A stretch of DNA of 5,949 bases from CAZDUS01 sp964609375. GTDB lineage: Bacteria; Verrucomicrobiota; Kiritimatiellia; CAIKKV01; CAITUY01. The DNA is taken from positions 1 to 5,949 of the forward strand of contig CAZSSA010000115.1 of the NCBI GenBank assembly GCA_964609375.1, read 5' to 3'. The translations under genes were made by a program, and so were the position numbers. The notes below the pieces were generated by a model. It had not been told where the DNA came from and made no database searches. It worked only from the letters and a program-made list of their open reading frames with translations. How positions within the stretch are numbered: position 1 is the stretch's first letter; each line of letters starts with the position of its first letter. This document shows, piece by piece, positions 1 to 5,933 of this stretch.

Positions 1-357
1 AGCGGAACGTATGAGTGCTTCGAGACGCTGGTGATGAATCAGGGAAAGATATTCGAAAAGACGGAATATGTCGGCAGCAACGGCGCGGTGCGGCAGCGGG
101 TGATGGATACACCGGCAGCCATCGGTTATCTGGGGTTGGCCTTTATAGATGGGGTAAAAACCCTGTCGGTGAACGGGGTTGAGCCCACGGTGGAAACGGT
201 GGTGGCCAAGAAGTACCCGATCTCGCGTCCGTTGTTTTTCTATACGAACGGGGCCCCGGCCAAAGGATCGCACCTGGATGCTTTCGTGAATCTTTACCGG
301 ACACCGGAAGGCCGGAAACTTGTGGAGGATACCGGGTTTGTGCCTGTTGCCCTCTAA
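1..357 (+). CDS. pstS: Phosphate ABC transporter substrate-binding protein, PstS family (C-terminal part, cut by window edge)
   Basis: This is the periplasmic (or lipid-anchored) phosphate receptor that delivers phosphate to PstC/PstA. The reading frame is open from base 1, so the visible 118 residues are the C-terminal part only; the signal peptide and N-terminal lobe lie outside the window. The fragment opens with SGTYECF, matching the SGT phosphate-binding loop of PstS-like proteins (in that family the Ser and Thr contact the phosphate oxygens). Further family-like stretches are IGYLGLAF near residues 37-44, YPISRPLFFYT near residues 73-83, and the C-terminal PEGRKLVEDTGFVPV. It ends in TAA, 10 bases before pstC, as expected for the first gene of a pst operon. 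The truncation comes from the window edge, and nothing suggests a broken gene. A Met at 31 is internal and is not the real start. Confidence 0.9.
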   Translation, partial: SGTYECFETLVMNQGKIFEKTEYVGSNGAVRQRVMDTPAAIGYLGLAFIDGVKTLSVNGVEPTVETVVAKKYPISRPLFFYTNGAPAKGSHLDAFVNLYRTPEGRKLVEDTGFVPVAL

Positions 358-367
358 TCGCTAAACA

Positions 368-1528
368 ATGCCAACAAAGGAATCCATAGGGAAAGTGTCT
401 CGACCAAGCCTCGTCCTGGGTCCGAGGACTCAGTTTACGAACCGCCTGGTCGAGACCATTGGGAGGTTAACGCTTGGTGCGGTAACCTCCCTTTCGATGT
501 TGGCAGTGCTGTTCATCATCGTCTTTATCACCCGTGATGCGATTCCCTTTTTCAAGTTGCGAGGGTTTCAGGAATTCTTCACGACGGCCCGGTGGTATCC
601 ATCGGGAACCCCTTCGCAGTTTGGGGCTCTGTCCATTTTGTATGGCAGCGCCCTGGTGACGCTGGGGGCAACCTTGGTGGCGGTGCCTCTCGGGATTGGG
701 GCGTCCATCTGCCTGAGCGATATTCTCCCGTTCAAGGTCCGGCAGGCCGTCAAGCCGGTCATCGAGATGCTGGCCGCCATCCCTTCCGTGGCCTACGGCT
801 TTTTTGCCCTTGTCGTTTTTGCCCCGGCCTTGCAAGGGCATGGTGGCGCCATCATCTCCTGGGTGGTGGCGTTGATCGCCATTCCCCTGATGGTGCTGGT
901 CGGGTTTGCGCTGGGTGATCTTGCGGCAGAGTATGTGCCGGAATCGCGACGTCCAACGGTTGGGGCCGTGGTGTGTTTTACGGTGATAGTGACCGGATTA
1001 TACCTGCTCGGAGGAGCTCTGGAATGGATGGCGGACCTGCGGATCTCCAGCGGAACCAACGCGCTGAATGTCTCCTTGATTCTTGGCATCATGGCGTTGC
1101 CGACCGTTGTCAGTGTATCAGAGGATGCGCTTCAATCCGTGGGGCGTGAACTGAGGGAAGGAAGTTATGCACTGGGGGCAACAAGGGCGGAAACGTTGCT
1201 CCGGGTGGTGGTTCCGGCAGCCGGTAGCGGGATTGCTGCCGCTGTCATTCTTGGCGTGATGCGGGCCATTGGAGAAACAATGGTGGTATGGATGGCGTCC
1301 GGCAATGCGGCTCAGATTCCACAGCCCTGGTATAATCTCCTGGAACCGGTCCGTACATTGACGGCAACGATTGCCGGGGATATGGGTGAGGCGGATCAGA
1401 TGACAGGAGTGGCTCGGTATCATGTCCTGTTCGCCATGGCGTTGGTCCTTCTGGTTATTTCATTTCTGTGCAACATCGCCAGTGAATTGATTCTGCGCCG
1501 GTCGCGGCGGAAACTGAGGGGGGGCTGA
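368..1528 (+). CDS. pstC: Phosphate ABC transporter permease PstC
   Basis: One of the two inner-membrane permeases of the Pst phosphate importer. The first membrane helix is near residues 36-55. The conserved permease core runs from about residue 88, with a helix at 90-116 and the IEMLAAIPSVAYG segment at 132-144. The cytoplasmic coupling loop that contacts PstB is ELREGSYALGATRAETLL (261-278), with Gly-Ser where the EAA motif usually has Ala-Ala. MRAIGET (298-304) and a last helix at 351-373 follow. At 386 residues it is longer than E. coli PstC (319). Part of the excess is about 45 extra residues between FAPAL (151-155) and LNVSLILGIM (233-242), containing two additional hydrophobic segments (161-183, 196-217). 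An in-frame stop at 362-364 makes ATG 368 the first possible ATG start. No clear Shine-Dalgarno precedes it; GTG 395 is a less likely alternative. It ends 2 bases before pstA. Confidence 0.95.
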   Translation: MPTKESIGKVSRPSLVLGPRTQFTNRLVETIGRLTLGAVTSLSMLAVLFIIVFITRDAIPFFKLRGFQEFFTTARWYPSGTPSQFGALSILYGSALVTLGATLVAVPLGIGASICLSDILPFKVRQAVKPVIEMLAAIPSVAYGFFALVVFAPALQGHGGAIISWVVALIAIPLMVLVGFALGDLAAEYVPESRRPTVGAVVCFTVIVTGLYLLGGALEWMADLRISSGTNALNVSLILGIMALPTVVSVSEDALQSVGRELREGSYALGATRAETLLRVVVPAAGSGIAAAVILGVMRAIGETMVVWMASGNAAQIPQPWYNLLEPVRTLTATIAGDMGEADQMTGVARYHVLFAMALVLLVISFLCNIASELILRRSRRKLRGG

Positions 1529-1530
1529 TC

Positions 1531-2877
1531 ATGCGCACGGATACACGGCGGATGCTGGACAAGGCCTTTACCGGAGCGGGTGTGCTTTCCATTGTTTTGC
1601 TGGTGGGAGCGCTGCTGGTGATCCTGACCCCGCTGGTTGTGCGTGGTGTGGGTGCCATTGTGTTCGAGGGAACCGTCGAGCACCGGAAGGTGCTGCTGGA
1701 TCGTTTTGGGCGGGGCGATAAGGATGCCATGGCGGCTGACTGGGCGAGTGCCCGCGCCGCTCGTGAACCGGTCTATGCCATGCTGGACAGGTTTCAGATG
1801 GAACTCGATGCAATGCCTGCCGCACAACGGCGGAAGATGAACGCTGAATTCAAAGAGGTCAAACGGCTGATCAGCTCCATTTTTGGCGACCGGCCTGGCG
1901 GCGAAACGTCGCTGATGATGCGCCATCAATATGGGTCCACCCGATGGGAACGGGCGCTCATCAGGCGCGACGCCTTGTTGTTTGTCGAAACCTGGGACTA
2001 TACCGACACAACATCGTTCGGAAAGAAGGTCTATGTGCCGCGCGAGGACCATTTCCGGGGGACAGCCCTTGAGCCGTTGTTTGCGTATGTACGGACGCAC
2101 TTCGAGCGCATGATGATTCCCCGCCGGACGGTTTACTGGGGGTTTCTGACGGACGAGTCGTTTGATTCACATCTTTTCGGAGGCATCTGGCCTGAGTTGC
2201 TCGGGACGTTTTATCTGGCGTTGGGCGCCATGCTGTGTGCGGTTCCGGCAGGGGTGCTGGCGGCGATTTTCTTTGCCGAATACGCCGGGGAATCCTGGGC
2301 GGTGGGACTGCTGCGAACGTGTGTGAGTACACTGGCGGGAGTTCCCAGCATTGTGTTCGGCTTGTTCGGGCTGGCTTTTTTCATTGGCACCATCCATGTC
2401 TCGCCATCCAAATCCGTACTGGCGGGGGCGCTGACGCTGGCGTTGATGATTTTGCCGACTCTGATCCGCACGGCGGAAGAGGCGATCCGAGCGGTGCCAC
2501 AGACGTATCGGGAGGCGGCATTAAGTTTGGGGGGCAGTCGCTGGCATACCATTCTCAAGGTGGTGTTACCGGCGGCGTTGCCGGGGATTTTGACGGGGGT
2601 TGTCATCAGCCTTGGGCGGGCGGCAGGAGAGACGGCGCCGATCATCTTCACGGCGGCAGTCAGTGTGGGCAGGCCGTTGCAGTGGTGGCAGACCTTTACG
2701 CAGCCGACTCCGGCGCTGTCATGGAACATCTACAACCTGGCGACGGAGCATGAGGCAGTGGAGGAGGTGCGGCATGTGCAGTATGGCATGGTGCTGGCAC
2801 TGGTAGGGATGGTGTTGCTGCTTAACCTGGCGGCGATTGTGTTGAGGGCGCGGGTAACCAAAAAACTGCGTGGGTGA
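1531..2877 (+). CDS. pstA: Phosphate ABC transporter permease PstA with a large periplasmic insert
   Basis: Second inner-membrane permease of the Pst importer, partner of PstC. The first membrane helix spans about residues 16-44. The conserved permease core starts only near residue 205: GGIWPELLGTFYLALGA (217-233), FFAEYAG (247-253), LAGVPSIVFGLFG (268-280), the coupling loop TYREAALSLGGSRWHTILKV (325-344), LGRAAGETAPIIFTA (361-375) and a last helix near 419-440. The protein has 448 residues against 296 in E. coli. Nearly all the excess is a soluble, helix-rich insert at about residues 45-200, between helices 1 and 2. With the usual N-in topology it would face the periplasm. Family knowledge: N-terminal extra domains such as Pfam DUF3333 occur in some PstA proteins, and I cannot tell whether this is one. 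A GAGG-rich Shine-Dalgarno (1516-1524) lies in the end of pstC. The 2-base gap suggests coupled translation. Confidence 0.95.
   Translation: MRTDTRRMLDKAFTGAGVLSIVLLVGALLVILTPLVVRGVGAIVFEGTVEHRKVLLDRFGRGDKDAMAADWASARAAREPVYAMLDRFQMELDAMPAAQRRKMNAEFKEVKRLISSIFGDRPGGETSLMMRHQYGSTRWERALIRRDALLFVETWDYTDTTSFGKKVYVPREDHFRGTALEPLFAYVRTHFERMMIPRRTVYWGFLTDESFDSHLFGGIWPELLGTFYLALGAMLCAVPAGVLAAIFFAEYAGESWAVGLLRTCVSTLAGVPSIVFGLFGLAFFIGTIHVSPSKSVLAGALTLALMILPTLIRTAEEAIRAVPQTYREAALSLGGSRWHTILKVVLPAALPGILTGVVISLGRAAGETAPIIFTAAVSVGRPLQWWQTFTQPTPALSWNIYNLATEHEAVEEVRHVQYGMVLALVGMVLLLNLAAIVLRARVTKKLRG
1663..2130 (+). other. Region of pstA encoding the extra domain (about residues 45-200)
   Basis: This stretch encodes the part of PstA with no counterpart in the E. 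coli protein. The first half (about residues 48-120) is charged, rich in Ala, Arg, Glu and Asp, and reads as two long amphipathic helices split near DAMPAAQ (93-99), like a helical hairpin. The second half (about 125-200) is mixed, with aromatic and charged stretches such as RHQYGSTRWERA (131-142), FVETWDY (151-157) and KKVYVPREDHFRGT (165-178). It has no hydrophobic segment long enough to cross the membrane. It stays in frame with normal-looking codons, so it is part of the protein and does not look like an insertion element. The boundaries are estimates by eye. Confidence 0.7.
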
Positions 2878-2924
2878 TGTATAGGGGAAAGAGAGGCTGG
2901 AACGATGGAAACGGGAAATAGATC

Positions 2925-2930
2925 AGGAGG
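2925..2930 (+). promoter_or_regulatory. Shine-Dalgarno AGGAGG deciding the pstB start
   Basis: A perfect AGGAGG sits 4 bases before the ATG at 2935 and falls inside the coding sequence if the upstream ATG at 2905 were used. It is the strongest ribosome binding site before pstB, although its spacing is short. The ATG at 2905 has only a weaker GAGAGG (2891-2896), 8 bases away. Confidence 0.6.
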
Positions 2931-2934
2931 GGTA

Positions 2935-3708
2935 ATGCCGGCGACGGCGGCCAATGAGGCGCATGTAACGGCCAGGGGATTCTCTGTCTTTTACAGGACT
3001 CGCGAGGCGGTTCGAAATGTCTCCATGGAGATACCGGCACGGTGCGTCACCGCCATCATCGGGCCCAGTGGGTGCGGGAAAAGCACGTTCCTGAGGGCCA
3101 TCAACCGGATGAACGACCTGGTGCCGGGTTGCAGAGTCCAGGGAAAACTGGTCTTTGACAACGAGGATATTTATGGTCCGCGAATTGACGTGGTGGCGTT
3201 ACGCCGACGGGTCGGCATGGTGTTTCAGAAGCCAAATCCGTTTCCCAAAACCGTGTTCGACAATGTGGCTTATGGCCCGCGGTTGTGCGGGGTGACGTCC
3301 CGGTCCGACTTGGATGAAATTGTGGAGCGAAGCCTCAAGGCGGCGGCCTTGTTTGATGAGGTAAAGGATCGGCTCGGTCAGAATGCCATCGGGTTGTCCG
3401 GTGGTCAGCAACAACGGTTATGTATTGCGCGGGCACTGGCCGTTGACCCCGAGATTCTACTGATGGACGAGCCAACGTCGGCATTGGATCCAAGGGCAAC
3501 ATCGCGAATTGAGGATTTGATTTCGGAACTGCGTGGGCGCTACACGATTATCATTGTGACCCATAATATGCAGCAGGCGGCACGTGTTTCCGACAACACC
3601 GCGTTCTTGTACGAAGGGGAGCTGATTGAATTCGGGGCAACGCGTGCCTTGTTTACCAATCCGACACAAAAGCAGACGGAAGACTATATCACCGGACGCT
3701 TCGGGTAA
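2935..3708 (+). CDS. pstB: Phosphate ABC transporter ATP-binding protein PstB
   Basis: Cytoplasmic ATPase that drives phosphate import through PstC/PstA. All ABC motifs are intact (numbered from the 2935 start): Walker A GPSGCGKST (43-51), Q-loop Gln98 in MVFQKPNPFP, signature LSGGQQQR (154-161), Walker B ILLMDEP (174-180), D-loop SALD (182-185) and switch His200 in IIIVTHNMQQAA. The C-terminal KQTEDYITGRFG is typical of PstB and separates it from other ABC ATPases. Two starts are possible. ATG 2935 gives 257 residues, the same length as E. coli PstB, and follows AGGAGG. ATG 2905 would add METGNRSGGV, which resembles no domain. I chose 2935, but some gene finders would pick 2905. It sits 57 bases after pstA and 30 before phoU. 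Confidence 0.96.
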   Translation: MPATAANEAHVTARGFSVFYRTREAVRNVSMEIPARCVTAIIGPSGCGKSTFLRAINRMNDLVPGCRVQGKLVFDNEDIYGPRIDVVALRRRVGMVFQKPNPFPKTVFDNVAYGPRLCGVTSRSDLDEIVERSLKAAALFDEVKDRLGQNAIGLSGGQQQRLCIARALAVDPEILLMDEPTSALDPRATSRIEDLISELRGRYTIIIVTHNMQQAARVSDNTAFLYEGELIEFGATRALFTNPTQKQTEDYITGRFG

Positions 3709-3710
3709 TA

Positions 3711-3728
3711 CCCCGGGCATGCCGGAGG
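3711..3728 (+). other. Small hairpin between pstB and phoU
   Basis: CCCCGG (3711-3716) can pair with CCGG-A-GG (3722-3728) around a 5-base loop, giving 6 base pairs with one bulged A. The 3' arm overlaps the first half of the purine-rich phoU ribosome binding site (3724-3732). No T run follows, so it is not an intrinsic terminator. It may be an mRNA-processing or expression-tuning element, or chance in GC-rich DNA. Confidence 0.3.
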
Positions 3729-3732
3729 GAGG
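3724..3732 (+). promoter_or_regulatory. phoU ribosome binding site
   Basis: GGAGGGAGG ends 6 bases before the ATG at 3739. This strong, well-spaced Shine-Dalgarno supports that start. It contains two overlapping GGAGG-like cores, so the upstream hairpin would mask only the first. Confidence 0.7.
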
Positions 3733-3738
3733 CTGGAG

Positions 3739-4392
3739 ATGATTCAATTTCAACGTGAACTGAACCGGTTGCGAAAGCAATTGCTGGAGCTCGGCGGCGA
3801 AGTGGAAGATAACGTGCGTGATGCCATGAAAGCACTGCAGCGGCGCGATGCCGTTCTGGCGGCAGAGGTGGCGACACGTGAGCGTGAGACCGACGAACGG
3901 GAAGTGGATATAGAGGAAGAGTGCCTGAAACTACTGGCGCTTTACCAGCCGGTGGCGGCGGACCTGAGGTACATTATCGGCGTCCTCAAGATCAACGAGG
4001 ATCTGGAGCGTGTAGGAGACTTGTCGCGACATATTGCCGAACGGACATCCGTGATTGTCGGATTGCCGGAACTGCCGATGCCGGCGGATTTAGCCAGCAT
4101 GGCCTCCAAGGTTACTCATATGCTGGGGCGAAGTTTGGAGGCCTTCGTCAACTTGCAACCTGAAATGGCACGGGACGTCAGGGCAGCGGACGAAAAAGTT
4201 GATGAACTTAACCGGCAGAATTGCTCCGGGCTGTTGGCGGCAATCAAACAACGACCTGAGGCGGCGGATGTATTTCTCAATTTGATGCATATTTCAAGAC
4301 ATTTGGAGCGGATTGCCGATCATGCGACAAACATTGCCGAGGACCTTATTTACATGGCGCAGGGCGAGATTGTCCGCCATAAGCCTGTGTAA
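3739..4392 (+). CDS. phoU: Phosphate signalling/transport regulator PhoU
   Basis: Cytoplasmic helical protein that, in characterised bacteria, couples the state of the Pst transporter to the PhoR/PhoB phosphate-starvation response and limits phosphate uptake. The 217-residue length fits the family. Two tandem PhoU repeats are visible, each a three-helix unit with a metal-binding ExxxD motif in matching positions: INEDLERVGDLSRHIAERT, with Glu90 and Asp94, and HISRHLERIADHATNIAED, with Glu190 and Asp194. The two motifs are exactly 100 residues apart. It is the last gene of the operon, as is common for pst-phoU clusters. Its partners phoR and phoB are not in the window and may lie elsewhere. 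It begins at an ATG with a strong ribosome binding site and ends in TAA, 6 bases from the end of the convergent helicase gene. Confidence 0.96.
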   Translation: MIQFQRELNRLRKQLLELGGEVEDNVRDAMKALQRRDAVLAAEVATRERETDEREVDIEEECLKLLALYQPVAADLRYIIGVLKINEDLERVGDLSRHIAERTSVIVGLPELPMPADLASMASKVTHMLGRSLEAFVNLQPEMARDVRAADEKVDELNRQNCSGLLAAIKQRPEAADVFLNLMHISRHLERIADHATNIAEDLIYMAQGEIVRHKPV

Positions 4393-4398
4393 TTCGGT

Positions 4399-5802
4399 TT
4401 ATCTCCTCGAACCGCCAAACCGCCGGTTACCCCCGCTTCTGCCGCCACTGCCGCCACCTCCTCCACCGCCTTTTTGATGGTGCCGGGGTGGAGGACGCGC
4501 CGCCTCACCCGTCGCCTGCCGCGCCTCCTCAGAATGATAGGGATTCTCCATCTCCACCGGAATCGTCTTGCGGATCAGCCGCTCAATCGCCCGCCAATAG
4601 TCACGCTCCTGCGCCATGCAAAACGATACCGCATCGCCTGATGCCCCGGCCCGCGCCGTTCGCCCAATCCGGTGAACATACGTCTCCGGCTCATGCGGCA
4701 GGTCATAATTAATCACGTGGGAAATGTCGTCCACATCAATGCCGCGCGCCGCAATATCCGTCGCCACCAGGACCCGAACCCGGCCCGCCTTGAAGCCGGC
4801 CAATGCCGACGTCCGCGCCCCCTGGCTCTTGTTCCCGTGAATCGATACCGCCTGGATACCTGCCGCCGCCAGTTTTTGGGTCACCTTGTCGGCCGCATGC
4901 TTCATCTGGATAAACACCAGTACCCGGGTAATGGCGGGATCCCTCAATAACTTCACCAGCAATTCATCCTTCCTGCCCTTGTCCACAAACATGACCTTCT
5001 GCTGGATCCGCTCCACCGTGGGTCGCTCAGGCTCAATGGTCACATGCACCGGATGATGCACCAGCGTCCTGGCCAGCACCGTGATCTCCGGCGACATCGT
5101 GGCCGAAAAGAACAACGACTGCCTCTTCTTGGGCAGCGTCGCCACGATCGCACGAATGTCCGGAATGAATCCCATGTCAAGCATCCGGTCCGCCTCATCA
5201 AGGATAAACACCTCCAGCAGGTCAAAGCTCACATGCCTCTGCCTCATCAGATCCAGCAGTCGCCCCGGCGTGGCCACCACGATATCCACCCCGCGGTTCA
5301 ACGCCGCCACCTGGGGAAACTGACCCGCCCCGCCAAAAATAACCGTGTGCTTCACCTGAACATGGCGCCCATAGGTGCGTATGCTTTCCCCGATTTGCGC
5401 CGCGAGTTCACGCGTCGGAGCCAGAATCAAGGCCCGCGGCCGCCCCTTCACCGCGGAACGTCCGCGCGCCGTCAACTGCTGCAAGAGCGGCAACACAAAG
5501 GCCGCCGTCTTCCCCGTCCCCGTCTGCGCACAACCAAGAATATCCCGCCCCTCCAGCAGCGACGGAATCGACTGCTCCTGGATCGGCGTGGGTATTGTGT
5601 AGCCTTCCTCCGCTACCGCTCGTTGCAATGGCGGAATCAGGGCGGCGAAAACACCTGCCGCCGCCGAGCCGGCTTCCTCACGAGGCGCAGGCGCAGGGGG
5701 CGGCGGGGACACATGAATGAGGCGATGCGGAGTTACATGCTTCGCAGGGCCCGGGTGACCCTGCAAAGGCGCAGGGGGGGGTTGGGGTTTGTTTGGGTTC
5801 AT
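4399..5802 (-). CDS. rhlE: DEAD-box ATP-dependent RNA helicase, RhlE-like
   Basis: ATP-dependent RNA-unwinding enzyme of the RhlE type; relatives act in ribosome assembly, RNA decay and cold adaptation. All superfamily-2 motifs are present: Q motif GYTIPTPIQ (67-75), motif I AQTGTGKT (92-99), Ia PTRELA (129-134), Ib TPGR (178-181), II DEAD (202-205), III SAT (233-235), IV VLVFIQ (304-309), V ATDIAARGID (357-366) and VI HRIGRTARAG (387-396). IHGNKSQGAR (341-350) and HVINYDLPHEPETYVHR (372-388) point to RhlE. Two tails flank the core: about 47 proline-rich N-terminal residues (15 Pro in the first 40), which many RhlE proteins lack, and a Gly/Arg-rich C-terminus (about 444-467) likely to bind RNA. 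The start is supported by AAGGA, 6 bases upstream of the ATG. It is transcribed toward phoU. Confidence 0.96.
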   Translation of the reverse strand: MNPNKPQPPPAPLQGHPGPAKHVTPHRLIHVSPPPPAPAPREEAGSAAAGVFAALIPPLQRAVAEEGYTIPTPIQEQSIPSLLEGRDILGCAQTGTGKTAAFVLPLLQQLTARGRSAVKGRPRALILAPTRELAAQIGESIRTYGRHVQVKHTVIFGGAGQFPQVAALNRGVDIVVATPGRLLDLMRQRHVSFDLLEVFILDEADRMLDMGFIPDIRAIVATLPKKRQSLFFSATMSPEITVLARTLVHHPVHVTIEPERPTVERIQQKVMFVDKGRKDELLVKLLRDPAITRVLVFIQMKHAADKVTQKLAAAGIQAVSIHGNKSQGARTSALAGFKAGRVRVLVATDIAARGIDVDDISHVINYDLPHEPETYVHRIGRTARAGASGDAVSFCMAQERDYWRAIERLIRKTIPVEMENPYHSEEARQATGEAARPPPRHHQKGGGGGGGSGGRSGGNRRFGGSRR

Positions 5803-5852
5803 TTCTCTTCCTTGTATCCGGACGTGTTCTGTTCTCGGCCCGCCGGATGCAT
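5799..5852 (-). other. Possible 17-codon leader reading frame overlapping the helicase start
   Basis: An ATG at 5852-5850 opens a frame of 17 codons (MHPAGREQNTSGYKEEK) whose TGA stop overlaps the helicase ATG as ATGA, the arrangement typical of translational coupling. The stretch before its ATG is pyrimidine-rich (CTTTTCTCTTCC), so it has no obvious ribosome binding site. Its first half lies in the 5' arm and loop of the leader hairpin. It could be a leader peptide whose translation opens the hairpin, or it could be chance. No similarity to a known peptide is recognised. Confidence 0.25.
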
Positions 5853-5862
5853 GGAAGAGAAA
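5802..5862 (-). promoter_or_regulatory. Leader hairpin that would sequester the helicase ribosome binding site
   Basis: Bases 5802-5821 and 5843-5862 are inverted repeats: 18 of 20 positions pair, with mismatches only at 5812/5852 and 5815/5849, around a 21-base loop. In the helicase mRNA the 5' arm (starting TTTCTCTTCC) would pair with the 3' arm (ending GGAAGAGAAA), which holds the whole Shine-Dalgarno AAGGAAG and the A of the start codon. Neither strand has a T run after the hairpin, so it is not an intrinsic terminator. The structure is seen directly; its role as a translation switch is inferred. Confidence 0.65.
5809..5813 (-). promoter_or_regulatory. Helicase ribosome binding site AAGGA
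   Basis: On the - strand AAGGA ends 6 bases before the ATG at 5802, a good Shine-Dalgarno that fixes the helicase start. It lies wholly in the 3' arm of the leader hairpin. Confidence 0.7.
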
Positions 5863-5904
5863 AGGCCGCGACTTCCGCAGCAGGTACTATCTAAAAGGCG
5901 TCTA

Positions 5905-5933
5905 ATTTAACCACATCCCTCCCCCCCTGTCAA
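5905..5933 (-). promoter_or_regulatory. Predicted sigma70-type promoter of the helicase gene
   Basis: On the - strand a perfect -35 box TTGACA (5933-5928) is followed after 17 bases by TTAAAT (5910-5905), which matches TATAAT at 4 of 6 positions. Transcription would start near 5898, giving a leader of about 96 bases before the helicase ATG. The spacer holds a run of seven G followed by AGGG, which is unusual. No other promoter candidate of this quality was seen in the 147 bases upstream of the gene. Confidence 0.5.

Noticed and set aside
1420..2100. 226-codon open frame on the - strand over pstC/pstA
   Set aside because: It overlaps the clear PstC end and PstA insert, its composition is Arg/His/Pro-rich and no family is recognisable.
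2211..2753. Two 172-codon frames, one on each strand, inside pstA
   Set aside because: Both lie within the conserved PstA core; the + strand one is Gly/Asp-rich and simply the +1-shifted reading of pstA.
4395..4422. CGGTTT/AAACCG inverted repeat near the phoU-helicase junction as a terminator
   Set aside because: The stem is only 6 bp with a 16-base loop, no T run follows on either strand, and the right arm lies in codons for the Gly/Arg tail.
5802..5862. Reading the leader inverted repeat as an intrinsic terminator
   Set aside because: Neither strand has a T run after the stem, and on the - strand it would terminate transcription just as the helicase gene begins.
5044..5910. 288-codon open frame on the + strand opposite the helicase
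   Set aside because: It is a shadow of the helicase gene in GC-rich DNA: Arg/His/Gln-rich, with no domain, and it runs across the helicase promoter region. The - strand frame has every DEAD-box motif.
5911..5930. G-quadruplex in the G-rich promoter spacer
   Set aside because: There are not four clear G tracts: one run of seven G, one GGG and then only GG, so a stable quadruplex is doubtful.
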